DNA of 49,536 bases, from contig JAGXRD010000084.1 in the NCBI GenBank assembly GCA_018336035.1, forward strand, positions 1-49,536. The letters are read 5' to 3'. Position numbers and translations under genes: made by a program. The notes under the pieces were generated by a model. It was not told where the DNA came from and searched no databases. It saw only the letters and a list, made by a program, of their open reading frames with translations. Shown here piece after piece: positions 19,826 to 29,455 of this stretch; position 1 is the stretch's first letter, and each line of letters opens with the position of its first letter. This DNA is from Alphaproteobacteria bacterium. Its GTDB lineage: Bacteria; Pseudomonadota; Alphaproteobacteria; Ferrovibrionales; Ferrovibrionaceae.

Positions 19826-20785
19826 TTACAGCGCAGCCTCGGCGGCAACCTGGCGCTGGCGACCGGCAGCAACCTCGGCCACCGGCATGATGCGGGCGGT
19901 TTCCCGCAGCTTGGTATGCGTGGTCCAGGCATAGGCGCTCTGGTCGGCGAACAGCGTCTTGAGCAGCTTGTTATTGACGGCATGGCCCGAGCGACGGCCG
20001 ATATAACGGCCAATCAGCGGCGCGCCAGCGAGATAAAGATCGCCCAGGGCGTCGAGAATCTTGTGGCGCACGAATTCGTCGTCATAACGCAGGCCGTCAT
20101 CGTTCAGGATGCGGTCATGACCGAGCACGACGGCATTCTCCAGCGAGCCGCCGCGGGCCAGGCCCATGGCACGCAGCTGTTCAACTTCCTGCACGAAACC
20201 GAAGGTGCGGGCCCGGGCGATATCGGCCTTGAAGCGGCCCGGTTCCAGCTGGAACTCGGCGCTCTGGCGGCCGATCATCTTGTTGGCAAATTCGATTTCG
20301 AAATCGATGGTGAAACCATCGGCCGGCAGCAGAATGGCGCTGGCATTGCCTTCGCTGACTTCGATGGGCTTCAGCACCTTGAGATACTTGCGCGGCGCGA
20401 CCTGCTCGATCACATCGGCGCATTCGATCAGGAAGACGAAGGGGGCCGACGACCCGTCCATCACGGGCACTTCGGGGCCGTCGATATCGATCAGCACATT
20501 GTCGACGCCAAGGCCAGCCAGCGCAGCCATCAGATGTTCGACGGTGCCGATCGAGATGCCCTCGCCGGCAGCGACAGTCGTACACATGCGCAGGTCAGTG
20601 ACCTGGTCAAAGCGGGCGCTCACCAGCGGGCGGCCCGGCAGATCGACGCGGCGGAACACCACGCCGGTATCCGGGGCGGCAGGATTCAGCACCAGCGTGA
20701 CCTTCGCACCGCTATGCAGGCCAATGCCCGAGCACTTGATGCGGTTCTTCAGTGTCTTCTGGGCGATCTTGCCGGTGTTGAGCAC
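19826..20785 (-). CDS. lpxC: UDP-3-O-acyl-N-acetylglucosamine deacetylase LpxC
   Basis: Zn-dependent deacetylase, first committed step of lipid A synthesis. The GTG at 20785 gives 319 aa and is chosen because AAGGAG (20794-20799) precedes it and the protein then begins [14 protein letters not shown], as expected for LpxC; a longer reading from 20878 runs through the ftsZ terminator. Zinc-site motifs are [12 protein letters not shown] near residue 77, and [16 protein letters not shown] with the second His and Asp near 235-240; the catalytic His lies in the RSGHAVNN segment. The gene follows ftsZ but behind a strong terminator, with a hairpin in its own leader, so its expression may be set separately. 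Confidence 0.95.
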   Translation of the reverse strand: MLNTGKIAQKTLKNRIKCSGIGLHSGAKVTLVLNPAAPDTGVVFRRVDLPGRPLVSARFDQVTDLRMCTTVAAGEGISIGTVEHLMAALAGLGVDNVLIDIDGPEVPVMDGSSAPFVFLIECADVIEQVAPRKYLKVLKPIEVSEGNASAILLPADGFTIDFEIEFANKMIGRQSAEFQLEPGRFKADIARARTFGFVQEVEQLRAMGLARGGSLENAVVLGHDRILNDDGLRYDDEFVRHKILDALGDLYLAGAPLIGRYIGRRSGHAVNNKLLKTLFADQSAYAWTTHTKLRETARIMPVAEVAAGRQRQVAAEAAL

Positions 20786-20793
20786 TGGGTGAA

Positions 20794-20799
20794 CTCCTT
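20794..20799 (-). promoter_or_regulatory. Ribosome-binding site that fixes the lpxC GTG start
   Basis: AAGGAG on the minus strand, 8 nt before the GTG at 20785. There is no comparable site before the upstream in-frame ATG at 20878. Confidence 0.7.
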
Positions 20800-20808
20800 G
20801 AACTGGAT

Positions 20809-20830
20809 CGCGAATCGGACGGAATTCGCG
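20809..20830 (-). promoter_or_regulatory. Inverted repeat in the lpxC leader
   Basis: CGCGAAT (20809-20815) and ATTCGCG (20824-20830) form a perfect 7-bp stem with an 8-nt loop, placed between the end of the ftsZ terminator U tract and the lpxC ribosome-binding site. It could be an operator for a separate lpxC promoter or an RNA hairpin that affects translation. Confidence 0.4.
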
Positions 20831-20869
20831 CAAAAGAAAACCGGGGATGGTTGTAGCAACCACCCCCGG
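20831..20869 (-). terminator. Intrinsic terminator of the dcw operon after ftsZ
   Basis: CCGGGG-a-TGGTTG pairs with CAACCA-c-CCCCGG around a TAG loop (20841-20869). On the minus strand the stem is followed by TTTTCTTTTG (20831-20840). A textbook Rho-independent terminator, 76 bp after the ftsZ stop and just ahead of lpxC. Confidence 0.92.
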
Positions 20870-20944
20870 CTTCAACAAATCACTCTATGTTACCAGATGT
20901 AACGCTGATTCTGCCTTACATCTCAGCGACTTAGATCGATTCTC

Positions 20945-22720
20945 TCAGTTCGCCTGTCGTCGGAGAAACGCAGGAATATCAAGGAGATCGTCCTGCGGCC
21001 GGGTCGGCGTGGTCCGTTCTGCCGTGGCGGTCAGACCGAGATCGGCCTGGCGCGGCGGATCGACCCGCACGGTCGCCGCGGGCGCGGCCACCGGGGCAAC
21101 CGGCGCGGCCGGCTGGCGGGTGAACTGCGGTTCGGCCTGACGCTGCATCGGGGCCGGCTCGGCCTCGGCGCGGCGGGCCGCGCCGGTGATGCGGTCGAAC
21201 AGGCTGGCCTTCTTCTTCGGCTCGACCGGCTTGTTGACCATGTCGGCTTCCGCGAAAGGATCCGGCTGGCGCAGGGCGGCGGGTGCCTGCACCGGCGCCG
21301 GCATCGCCTGAGGCGCCGGCGGCATGAAAGCCGGCTGCGCGACCTGGGCTTCGGCCAGCTGCGCCGCGAAGGGACGCGGCGCGGGCTCGACCACCGGAGC
21401 GGCAGCGACAAACGCCGCCGGATCAGCCGCGAACGGCATGTCCGGCGCCATCAGCGCGCTTTCCGGCAGAGCCGCAGGCGCCGGCAGTTCCAGCGCAGCA
21501 GGTTCCGGGATGATCGCAACCGGTTCCGGCATCGCCAGCGCAGTCGCACCAGCCGTCATCGGCGCGGCAGCAGCCGACGCAACGATGGTCTGCGCGACAA
21601 CGGGCTGCGCCACCGGCGCAGCCATGGTGGCCGGGGCGGCAGCCGCAGACTGACCCTGGCGCGGCATGGCGCCGAAGTTGACCGGCTTGGCCTGCGGCGG
21701 CGTCACCAGACGCAGCGCGGGCGACACCTGCTGCGGCTGGCCGGCCTGCTGGGCGGCAGCGTCGATGCCGGTGGCGACGACGGAAACCCGCATGCGGCCT
21801 TCCATATTCGCATCCAGCGTCGAACCGACGATGATATTGGCTTCCGGATCCACTTCCTCGCGGATGCGGTTGGCAGCTTCGTCAACCTCGAACAGGGTCA
21901 GGTCCGGACCGCCGGTGATGTTGATGAGCACGCCACGGGCGCCCTTCATCGAGATATCGTCCAGCAGCGGGTTGGCGATGGCGCGTTCGGCAGCTTCGAT
22001 GGCGCGATGATCGCCCTCGGCCTCGCCGGTGCCCATCATGGCCTTGCCCATCTCACTCATCACCGACCGCACGTCGGCGAAATCGAGGTTGATCAGGCCC
22101 GGCATCACCATCAGGTCGGTGATCCCGCGCACGCCCGACTGCAGCACGTTGTCGGCCATCTTGAAGGCGTCCGCGAAGGTCGTCTTCTCGTTCGCCACCC
22201 GGAACAGGTTCTGGTTCGGGATGATGATCAGGGTGTCGACATACTGCTGCAGTTCGCGGATGCCGGCTTCGGCCAGCTTCATGCGCTGGCTGCCTTCAAA
22301 CGAGAACGGCTTGGTCACGACACCCACGGTCAGGATGCCCATTTCCTTGGCCGCGCGGGCGATCACGGGGGCCGCACCGGTGCCGGTGCCGCCGCCCATG
22401 CCAGCCGCCACGAAGGCCATATGGCTGCCCTGCATGTGCTCGATGATCTGGTCGATCGATTCTTCCGCCGAACCGCGGCCGACTTCCGGCCGGGCGCCGC
22501 AGCCCAGGCCCTGGGTCAGGGCAGTGCCCAGCTGGATGCGCCGCTCGGTGAGCGACATGTTCAGCGACTGGGCGTCGGTATTCGCCGCAACGAACTCCAC
22601 GCCTTCAAGCTGAGCCGCAATCATGTTGTTCACGGCATTGCCGCCGGCGCCGCCGACGCCGAAGACGACGATGCGGGGCTTCAGTTCCCGCGTGGTCGGC
22701 ATGCTCAAATTGATACCCAT
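20945..22720 (-). CDS. ftsZ: Cell division GTPase FtsZ
   Basis: Tubulin-like GTPase that forms the division ring. 591 aa. The GTPase/polymerisation core is residues 1-320 with [14 protein letters not shown] near 20, the tubulin signature [11 protein letters not shown] near 108, and the T7-loop region [10 protein letters not shown]. Residues about 320-575 are an Ala/Pro/Gln-rich disordered linker, much longer than in E. coli FtsZ, and the protein ends in the conserved tail [13 protein letters not shown], the docking site for FtsA and other partners. The ATG at 22720 follows GGAGGAGA; the longer reading from 22765 is rejected. Last gene of the dcw run, followed by a strong terminator and preceded by an attenuator-like hairpin. 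Confidence 0.97.
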   Translation of the reverse strand: MGINLSMPTTRELKPRIVVFGVGGAGGNAVNNMIAAQLEGVEFVAANTDAQSLNMSLTERRIQLGTALTQGLGCGARPEVGRGSAEESIDQIIEHMQGSHMAFVAAGMGGGTGTGAAPVIARAAKEMGILTVGVVTKPFSFEGSQRMKLAEAGIRELQQYVDTLIIIPNQNLFRVANEKTTFADAFKMADNVLQSGVRGITDLMVMPGLINLDFADVRSVMSEMGKAMMGTGEAEGDHRAIEAAERAIANPLLDDISMKGARGVLINITGGPDLTLFEVDEAANRIREEVDPEANIIVGSTLDANMEGRMRVSVVATGIDAAAQQAGQPQQVSPALRLVTPPQAKPVNFGAMPRQGQSAAAAPATMAAPVAQPVVAQTIVASAAAAPMTAGATALAMPEPVAIIPEPAALELPAPAALPESALMAPDMPFAADPAAFVAAAPVVEPAPRPFAAQLAEAQVAQPAFMPPAPQAMPAPVQAPAALRQPDPFAEADMVNKPVEPKKKASLFDRITGAARRAEAEPAPMQRQAEPQFTRQPAAPVAPVAAPAATVRVDPPRQADLGLTATAERTTPTRPQDDLLDIPAFLRRQAN

Positions 22721-22781
22721 GTTCTCCTCCAGGGTTACAAGTTGCTTTGAACAATGTTGCTGCATGATGCAAGCGACATTG

Positions 22782-22839
22782 AAAAAACCGCGTGGTTGCT
22801 GGTGATTTTTTGGATGGTCTCCATTGTCTTCACCACGCG
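22782..22839 (-). terminator. Attenuator-like structure between ftsA and ftsZ
   Basis: On the minus strand, CGCGTGGT (22832-22839) and ACCACGCG (22789-22796) form a perfect 8-bp stem, followed at once by G and six T (22782-22787). The 35-nt loop holds a smaller stem ATGG-AGA-CCAT, and a GGTG/CACC pair could extend alternatives. It begins just after the ftsA stop, so some dcw transcripts may end before ftsZ. Confidence 0.5.
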
Positions 22840-22840
22840 A

Positions 22841-24082
22841 TCAGAAATTGGCCCGCAGCCAGCGGCCGATTCGTGAGATCGTGCCGTTGGGTGCGGGCTC
22901 TGGTTCGGGCAGGCGGATCATGCGCTCAGCCGCCTGCTGTTGAGCGTAGGAAAGCAAACCGGCACAGGCCGAGAAGGCCGGACCGCCGGTTGCCTCTGCC
23001 AGGCCGCCGACACGGATCGGACGGCCCAGGCGCACTTGCTTGTCGAGAATGCGGGCGGCGAGTTCGCGCACGCCCTGCAGCTGGCTGGCGCCACCGGTGA
23101 GCACCACGCGGCGGCCGGCCAGCTTCTCGAATCCGGACTGCGCGAGTCGCTCGCGCACCTGCTCAAGGGTTTCCTCGAGTCGGGGTTTGATGATGCCGGT
23201 CAGGATCGAGCGCGGCACCTGGTTATGGGCATGATCGTCGGTCTCGCCCACCTGGGGGACGTCGATCGTCTCGGTATCGTCCGACGGCGACGGCAGCACG
23301 GTGCCATACAGTGTCTTGAGTCGCTCGGCATGGGCCAGCGGAGTCGACAGGCCACGGGCGATGTCGTTGGTGACATGGTGGCCGCCGAGCGGGACGACAT
23401 CCACATGGACCAGCTGGCCGTCGTAGAACACGGCGAGGCTGGTGGTGCCGCCGCCCATATCCAGCAGGGTGACGCCGAGATCCATCTCATCCTCGACCAG
23501 GCAGGCCAGGCCGGCGGCAAACGGCGACACGATCCGCCCGGCGATGCGCAGATGGCCGCGGGCGACGCAGGTGGCGAGGTTCCGCAGAGGCCCCGAACCG
23601 GCGGTGATCACATGCATGTTCACGCCAAGCCGCTCGCAGGCCATGCCGCGCGGGTCCTTGATGCCGCGCGAGCCGTCGATGGTGTAACCCACCGGGATCG
23701 AATGCACGATCTCGCGGTCACCCGGATGTTCGTGGCGGCGGCCCTGGTCGAGCACCAGGGCGACGTCATGCTCGGTCACCTCATGGCCGTCGATGGCGAC
23801 TTCGACACCGACACTGTGCGACTGCGGATTGCCGGCATTCACGCTGACGAAGACGTCGCGGATGGTTTCGCCGCACATGCGTTCGGCGGTTTCGACGGCG
23901 GCGCGGATCGACTGTTCGGCGGCATCCATGTCGATCACATTGCCGTTGCGCAGGCCGCGCGACAGCTGGTGGCCGATGCCGATGACGCGGAGCGTGCCGC
24001 CATCGCTGCGCGCGATGAAGCAGCAGACCTTGGACGAGCCGACATCCAGGGCGGCGATCAGTCCGTTGCGCGAGACAGCCAT
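22841..24082 (-). CDS. ftsA: Cell division protein FtsA
   Basis: Actin-like ATPase that tethers FtsZ filaments to the membrane and recruits later divisome proteins. 413 aa. Actin-fold motifs: phosphate 1 ALDVGSSKVCC near residue 10, the SHS2-type 1C domain over about 85-165, phosphate 2 LLDMGGGTTSLAVF near 205, and the adenosine motif VVLTGGASQLQGV near 335. The C-terminal TISRIGRWLRANF is a typical amphipathic membrane-targeting helix. A GGGGGA site precedes the ATG. 32 bp after ftsQ. Confidence 0.96.
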   Translation of the reverse strand: MAVSRNGLIAALDVGSSKVCCFIARSDGGTLRVIGIGHQLSRGLRNGNVIDMDAAEQSIRAAVETAERMCGETIRDVFVSVNAGNPQSHSVGVEVAIDGHEVTEHDVALVLDQGRRHEHPGDREIVHSIPVGYTIDGSRGIKDPRGMACERLGVNMHVITAGSGPLRNLATCVARGHLRIAGRIVSPFAAGLACLVEDEMDLGVTLLDMGGGTTSLAVFYDGQLVHVDVVPLGGHHVTNDIARGLSTPLAHAERLKTLYGTVLPSPSDDTETIDVPQVGETDDHAHNQVPRSILTGIIKPRLEETLEQVRERLAQSGFEKLAGRRVVLTGGASQLQGVRELAARILDKQVRLGRPIRVGGLAEATGGPAFSACAGLLSYAQQQAAERMIRLPEPEPAPNGTISRIGRWLRANF

Positions 24083-24114
24083 GGTCTAGTTCCCCCTGCG
24101 AGCGATGCGCATGT

Positions 24115-25041
24115 TCATGTCCGTTTCCCCGGCTTGCGGGGCGTGTTGGTGGTCGGCACCGGCGGTTCGGCTTCCGGGTTCAGCTGCACGATCAGCCGGT
24201 CCTCCAGCCGCAGGTCGACCACCTTGATGTCGCGGCGCAACAGGCCATGGCTGCGTTCCAGTTCGATCAGTCGCGCCCAGGCAGCGGCGGCACCGTCTTC
24301 CGGAAGGCGCGCGACGATGCCGTTGTCGAATTCGACATCCCAGCGGCGGTTGCGCACGCGGATCGCGTTGACAACGCGCGAAGCAAGCACCGGTTCAGTC
24401 GAAAGCATGTCGAGCAGATCATGCGCCTTGTCCGACGCGCCCTCGCCCACCAGCAGGAACAGGTTGTGGAACTCGGCGCGATCGCCTTCTTCCAGTACCT
24501 TGCCTTCGGCATCGATCAGGTAGACGCGGCCACCGATCTGCCAGCGCGCAAAGGCCTCGCGCTCGACAACCTCGATATGCAGCGTATCCGGCAGCTGGCG
24601 CCAGATCGTGGCCTGCTTGACCCAGCCGATCGATTCCACGCGGCGGCGGATGCCATCGAGATCGAGCGACAGGATCGGATCGCCGCGCTCGACGCTAACC
24701 GCATCGGCCAAGGCTTCCAGCGGCGCATGCACGCGGCCCTGCAGATTCACTTCACCCAGACGCATATCCACAGTGGCGCCGGCATCACCGATCATGTCCT
24801 GCGCCGCCAGCCGCGCCTGCGCCGGCAGGTCGGTCTTGAACCAGACATAGGCCCCACTGCCAACCAGCGTGGCGACCAGCGATGCAGCGAGACCAAGCTT
24901 CACACGACGCCACAGCACCGACTTCGGACGCTTGCGCGCCGGCGGCAGCGGACGGCAATAGCCCTTCGGGCGCGCCGGCGGCAGTGTCGGCGCGCAGGGC
25001 GCGCAGGGGCGGTCGTCAGGCAGAACGACTAGCGATCGCAT
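24115..25041 (-). CDS. ftsQ: Cell division protein FtsQ
   Basis: Bitopic divisome scaffold that links FtsA/FtsZ-side factors to FtsB, FtsL and FtsWI. 308 aa: a cytoplasmic tail of about 45 residues, one membrane segment (about 46-67, VKLGLAASLVATLVGSGAYVW), a POTRA domain at about 90-160 (the VSVERGDPILSLDLDGIRRR region) and a periplasmic beta domain. The tail is unusual: Pro-rich and basic with three cysteines, two as CAPC at residues 13-16 and one at 29. The start overlaps the ddl stop by 13 bp. Confidence 0.93.
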   Translation of the reverse strand: MRSLVVLPDDRPCAPCAPTLPPARPKGYCRPLPPARKRPKSVLWRRVKLGLAASLVATLVGSGAYVWFKTDLPAQARLAAQDMIGDAGATVDMRLGEVNLQGRVHAPLEALADAVSVERGDPILSLDLDGIRRRVESIGWVKQATIWRQLPDTLHIEVVEREAFARWQIGGRVYLIDAEGKVLEEGDRAEFHNLFLLVGEGASDKAHDLLDMLSTEPVLASRVVNAIRVRNRRWDVEFDNGIVARLPEDGAAAAWARLIELERSHGLLRRDIKVVDLRLEDRLIVQLNPEAEPPVPTTNTPRKPGKRT

Positions 25042-25943
25042 GACGCGTCCTCCACCATCCAGCGCACCAGCTGGCCGAACGAAATGCCCTGATGCGCGGC
25101 GATTTCCGGCACCAGCGACAGCGGCGTCATGCCCGGCTGGGTATTGATCTCAAGCAGATAAAATTTGCCCGTGCCGCCGTCGGTATCGTCGTAGCGCCAG
25201 TCGGAACGCGTCACGCCGCGGCAGCCCAGAATCTGATGCGCCTTGAGCGCCTGGGCGCAGATGTCGTCGTAGATCGCCTGCGGCAGCGGCGCTGGCATCA
25301 GATGCGTCGCCTTGCCGTCGGTGTATTTCGCTTCGTAATCATAGAAGCGGCCATGCGCCCTGATCTCGATGGCGCCCAGAACACGGTCGCCCATCACCGC
25401 GATCTGGATTTCGCGGCCAGGGATATACTGCTCGACCAGAACATGCTCACCGAAATGCCAGGTAGCATCATCCTGCGGCTGGTAGTTGTCGCCGTTGAAG
25501 ACGATGTGCACGCCCACGGAAGAACCTTCGTTGAGCGGCTTGATCACATAGGGGAACGGCATCACCGGGCCGGCGCGGAAGGCCGAGCGATGCACCACCT
25601 GCCCATTGGCCATCGGCAGGCCGTGATTGCGCCAGACGTCCTTGGCCATCGGCTTGTTCATCGCCAGTGCCGAGGCCAGCACGCCGGAATGCGTATAGGG
25701 GATGGCGAGCAGTTCCAGCACACCCTGCACCGTGCCATCCTCGCCGAAGGGACCATGCAGCGCGTTGAAGGCGACATCGGGCTTGAGCGCCGAGAGTTTG
25801 GTCGCAAGGTCGCGGTCGACATCGATCTCGCTGACCTTGAAACCTTCTTCCTTCAGCGCTTTCGAGACTGCGCGCCCGGAGGTCAGCGAAACCTCGCGTT
25901 CCGACGACCAGCCGCCCATGAGCACCGCCACATGCTTAGCCAT
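25029..25943 (-). CDS. ddlB: D-alanine--D-alanine ligase
   Basis: ATP-grasp enzyme that makes the D-Ala-D-Ala dipeptide used by MurF. 304 aa. Motifs: AVLMGGWSSEREVSL at the N-terminus, NALHGPFGEDGTVQG near 65, the ATP-grasp region FPYVIKPLNEGSSVGV near 140, VEQYIPGREI, and YDYEAKYTDG followed by a C-terminal LLEINTQPGMT with the metal ligands. The ATG at 25943 is preferred because AAGGAG precedes it; a TTG at 25961 in frame overlaps that site. It overlaps the murB stop by 8 bp. Confidence 0.96.
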   Translation of the reverse strand: MAKHVAVLMGGWSSEREVSLTSGRAVSKALKEEGFKVSEIDVDRDLATKLSALKPDVAFNALHGPFGEDGTVQGVLELLAIPYTHSGVLASALAMNKPMAKDVWRNHGLPMANGQVVHRSAFRAGPVMPFPYVIKPLNEGSSVGVHIVFNGDNYQPQDDATWHFGEHVLVEQYIPGREIQIAVMGDRVLGAIEIRAHGRFYDYEAKYTDGKATHLMPAPLPQAIYDDICAQALKAHQILGCRGVTRSDWRYDDTDGGTGKFYLLEINTQPGMTPLSLVPEIAAHQGISFGQLVRWMVEDASCDR

Positions 25944-26868
25944 GCGCAGTCTCCTTACCAATCCGCTTGATCTCCCAGCGCAGCTCGACGCCGCTCTGTG
26001 CCTTGACCTTCTGACGCACCGTCTCGCCCAGCGTTTCGAGATCGGCCGCCGTGGCGCTGCCGCGATTGATCAGGAAGTTGCAATGCTGTTCCGATACCTG
26101 TGCATCGCCAACCACCAGACCGCGGCAGCCGGCGGCATCGATCAGCTGCCAGGCCTTGTGACCTTCTGGATTGGCGAAGGTGCTGCCGCCGGTGCGCGAG
26201 CGGATCGGCTGGCTGCCTTCGCGGGCGGCCTGGATCTCGTCCATGCGCTTTTGAATCTCAGCCTTGTCACCGACGCAGCCCTTCAGGCGGCAGCCGAGGA
26301 AAATCCAGTCTTCCGGCACGCCGCAATGGCGATAGCCGAATTTCATATCGGCCAGCGAAAGCCGATGCAGGTTGCCCTGCCCGTCCACGGCTTCAGCCCA
26401 GAGCAGCACATCCTTGAATTCGGTGCCGTAGGCGCCGGCATTCATGCGCAACCCGCCACCGACCGTGCCAGGAATGCCGCGCAGGAATTCCAGACCTGCG
26501 ATGCCATGCATCTGCGCGGTCTGCGCCACATTCACATCCAGCGCGCCGGCGCCGGCGATAATCTCATCGCCTTCCGCCTCGATCTCAACGAAACCGCGAC
26601 CGAGCCGCAGCACCACGCCGTCGATGCCGCCATCGCGCACCAGCGTGTTGGAACCGACCCCGAGCACGGTGACTGTCACGTCCTTCGGCTTGTTCTTCAG
26701 GAAAGCAATCAGGTCGTCGCGGTCGGCCGGACGGAACATCGCTTCGGCCGGACCGCCGACGCGGAACCAGGTGATCTCGGCCAGGCCGGCATCGGCCGAC
26801 AGCCGGCCGCGCACGGCGGGCAGCCGCGCGATCAGACCGTCCTGCCGGACCAGCTCTGCCGCCATCAT
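25936..26868 (-). CDS. murB: UDP-N-acetylenolpyruvoylglucosamine reductase MurB
   Basis: FAD enzyme that reduces the enolpyruvyl group to give UDP-MurNAc. 310 aa. FAD-binding motifs: [17 protein letters not shown] near 33, [19 protein letters not shown], and [24 protein letters not shown] near 125. The C-terminal region carries [16 protein letters not shown] with the catalytic Ser, and [10 protein letters not shown]. This is the type that lacks the extra C-terminal insertion of E. coli MurB. The start overlaps the murC stop by 4 bp. Confidence 0.96.
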   Translation of the reverse strand: MMAAELVRQDGLIARLPAVRGRLSADAGLAEITWFRVGGPAEAMFRPADRDDLIAFLKNKPKDVTVTVLGVGSNTLVRDGGIDGVVLRLGRGFVEIEAEGDEIIAGAGALDVNVAQTAQMHGIAGLEFLRGIPGTVGGGLRMNAGAYGTEFKDVLLWAEAVDGQGNLHRLSLADMKFGYRHCGVPEDWIFLGCRLKGCVGDKAEIQKRMDEIQAAREGSQPIRSRTGGSTFANPEGHKAWQLIDAAGCRGLVVGDAQVSEQHCNFLINRGSATAADLETLGETVRQKVKAQSGVELRWEIKRIGKETAHG

Positions 26869-28298
26869 GCGGCCCCCTTGTCGTAGAGCGCCTGCAATTC
26901 GCCGGGCAGCGCATTGGCCCAGCTGGTGATGTTGCCGGCGCCGAGGCAGACGACGAGATCGCCCGCGGAAGCCTCCTGCTTGGCCAGTTCGGCCAGCTGT
27001 TCCGGCGACTGCAGCGCCAGCACGCGGCGATGGCCGCGATTGCGCAAGCCTTCGACCAGCGCGTCGCGACTGACGCCTTCGATCGGCGCTTCGCCGGCGG
27101 CATAGACATCGGTGACGATCACGGTATCCGCGTCGTTGAAGCAGGAGCAGAAATCCTCGAACAGGTCGCGCAGGCGGGTGTAGCGATGCGGCTGCACCAC
27201 GGCGATGACCTTGGCTTCCGGGCGATCTCCCAATGCCAGGCGCGCGGCCGACAACACGGCGGAGATTTCCACCGGATGGTGGCCATAGTCGTCGACCACC
27301 GTGATGCCGCCGGCTGTACCGGTGATGGTGAAACGGCGCTTCACGCCGCCGAAGCCGCCGAGCGCCTTTTTCACCACATCGCCGCTGAAGCCCATTTCCT
27401 TGGCAATCGCCGCAACGACCAGCGAATTCTGGACATTGTGACGTCCAAACATCGGCAGGTGGATGCCGGTGATAGTGTCGGTGGTGCCGCGCGTGCGGTC
27501 GGTGATCTGCACGTCATACGTCGCGCCGCGATTGTCGAAGGTGACGTTCACAGCGCGCACATCGGCCTGCGGCGAGAAACCGTAAGTGATGACGCGGCGG
27601 TCGGTGATGCGGCCGATCATGGCCTGCACTTCCGGATGGTCGATGCAGAGCGTGGCGAAGCCGTAGAAGGGAATGCTCTCGACGAACTGCTTGAAGCCGT
27701 CGCGCACCTTGTCGAAGGTGCCGTAATGGTCGAGATGCTCGGGGTCGATATTGGTGACCACGGCAATGGTGGCCGGCAGTTTGAGGAAGGTGCCGTCGCT
27801 CTCGTCGGCTTCCACCACCATCCACTCGCCGGCGCCGAGGCGGGCATTGGTGCCATAGGCGTTGATGATACCGCCGTTGATCACAGTGGGGTCCATGCCG
27901 GCGGCTTCAAGCAGCGCGGCGACCAGCGAGGTGGTGGTGGTCTTGCCATGGGTGCCGGCAATGGCGATGGCCCATTTCAGGCGCATCAGCTCACCCAGCA
28001 TTTCGGCGCGGCGCACCACCGGGATCAGGCGCGCACGGGCCGCCTTCACTTCCGGATTGTCGGACTTCACGGCGGTCGACACCACCAGCACTTCGGCGGC
28101 GGCGACATTATCCTCGCGATGGCCTTCAAAGACCTTGATGCCGAGATCGCGCAGGCGCTTGACGTTGTAATTGGCGCTGAGGTCGGAGCCCTGCACCTGA
28201 TAGCCGAGATTGTGCATCACCTCGGCGATACCGGACATGCCGATGCCGCCGATGCCCACGAAATGGATGATGCCGATATCGAGCGGTAAAGCCCTCAC
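26865..28298 (-). CDS. murC: UDP-N-acetylmuramate--L-alanine ligase MurC
   Basis: Adds L-Ala to UDP-MurNAc, first amino acid of the stem peptide. 477 aa. N-terminal Rossmann motif [20 protein letters not shown]-binding [17 protein letters not shown] near residue 114, the [11 protein letters not shown] segment and C-terminal [14 protein letters not shown]. The GTG at 28298 is the only start that keeps the Rossmann motif and it overlaps the murG stop as GTGA, so coupling is likely. Confidence 0.97.
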   Translation of the reverse strand: MRALPLDIGIIHFVGIGGIGMSGIAEVMHNLGYQVQGSDLSANYNVKRLRDLGIKVFEGHREDNVAAAEVLVVSTAVKSDNPEVKAARARLIPVVRRAEMLGELMRLKWAIAIAGTHGKTTTTSLVAALLEAAGMDPTVINGGIINAYGTNARLGAGEWMVVEADESDGTFLKLPATIAVVTNIDPEHLDHYGTFDKVRDGFKQFVESIPFYGFATLCIDHPEVQAMIGRITDRRVITYGFSPQADVRAVNVTFDNRGATYDVQITDRTRGTTDTITGIHLPMFGRHNVQNSLVVAAIAKEMGFSGDVVKKALGGFGGVKRRFTITGTAGGITVVDDYGHHPVEISAVLSAARLALGDRPEAKVIAVVQPHRYTRLRDLFEDFCSCFNDADTVIVTDVYAAGEAPIEGVSRDALVEGLRNRGHRRVLALQSPEQLAELAKQEASAGDLVVCLGAGNITSWANALPGELQALYDKGAA

Positions 28299-29455
28299 GC
28301 CGCGGTCCTCTTGACTGAATGATCCTGGGATGCCGGCTGCGCATTCGCGGCAGCACGACGATGTTCGGTGGCGACGCGCTCGACCAGATCGGCCAGCGCC
28401 TGCGCCGCCAGCGGCCGGCCGACGCTGCGCGCATGCGCCGCCATATCGGCCAGTTGCGCCGGATCGGCCAGCAGATCGTTGAAGGCCATGGCCACGCGTT
28501 CGGGTGTGAACTTGTCCTGCGCGATCACTTCCGCGCCGCCAGCATGAGCCAGCGCCTGGGCATTGGCGGTCTGGTGGTCGTCCATCGCATGGGCATAGGG
28601 CACCAGCAGCGAGGGACGGCCGACCACGGCGATCTCGGCGGTGCTGCTGGCGCCGGAGCGGCTGACCACCAGATGCGCGACGGCCAGTCGCTGCGCCACA
28701 TCGCTGAAGAAGGTCGCCGTCTCAGCCTGGATGCTGGCGGTGGCATAAGCGGCGCGCACACGCTCCAGGTCTTCGGCGCGGCATTGCTGCACAACGCGCA
28801 GGCGCTTTTTCATCTCGGGCGACAGGCTGGCCAGCGCGGCCGGGACAGAGTCGGACAGCACGCGCGCACCCTGGCTGCCGCCCATGATCAGGATGCGCAA
28901 AGCCTGGTCCGGCACCGTGTAGGGCACATCGGCGGCGGCGAGAATGGCCGGGCGCACCGGATTGCCGGTGACGGTGACAACGGCCTGCTCGGGCAGGAAA
29001 TGCGTGGCCGGGAACGACGTGGCGATGCGGGCGGCAAACCGCGCGACCAGGCGATTGACGCGGCCGAGCACGGCATTCTGCTCATGCACCACGATGGGGA
29101 TCTTGCGAATGCGCGCGGCGAGCAGCAGCGGCAGCGCCGGATAACCGCCGAAGCCAACCACGGCGACAGGCCGCGTCAGGCCGAGCAACGTCAGCGCAGA
29201 AATCACGCCATGACCGATCTCGAAGATGCTCATCAGCTTGCCGATCAGCGAACGGCCGCTCGGCGTGCCGGCCGGAATACGATAGAGCGGCAACTCCGGC
29301 AGGTTCTGGCCAAAGCCCTTGCCGCGCGTATCGGTGACCAGACCGACGCGATGGCCGCGTTTGAGCAACTCGGCCGCCAGCGCCTCGGCCGGAAAGACAT
29401 GCCCGCCAGTGCCGCCGGCCGCGAGCAGGATCGGGTTTTCAGTGATGCCGCTCAT
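28295..29455 (-). CDS. murG: MurG N-acetylglucosaminyltransferase (lipid II synthase)
   Basis: Transfers GlcNAc from UDP-GlcNAc to lipid I on the inner face of the membrane, giving lipid II. 386 aa. GT-B fold motifs: [18 protein letters not shown] near residue 11, [15 protein letters not shown] near 100, [28 protein letters not shown] near 205 and [11 protein letters not shown] near 280. ATGA overlap with ftsW, GTGA overlap with murC. Confidence 0.97.
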   Translation of the reverse strand: MSGITENPILLAAGGTGGHVFPAEALAAELLKRGHRVGLVTDTRGKGFGQNLPELPLYRIPAGTPSGRSLIGKLMSIFEIGHGVISALTLLGLTRPVAVVGFGGYPALPLLLAARIRKIPIVVHEQNAVLGRVNRLVARFAARIATSFPATHFLPEQAVVTVTGNPVRPAILAAADVPYTVPDQALRILIMGGSQGARVLSDSVPAALASLSPEMKKRLRVVQQCRAEDLERVRAAYATASIQAETATFFSDVAQRLAVAHLVVSRSGASSTAEIAVVGRPSLLVPYAHAMDDHQTANAQALAHAGGAEVIAQDKFTPERVAMAFNDLLADPAQLADMAAHARSVGRPLAAQALADLVERVATEHRRAAANAQPASQDHSVKRTAA

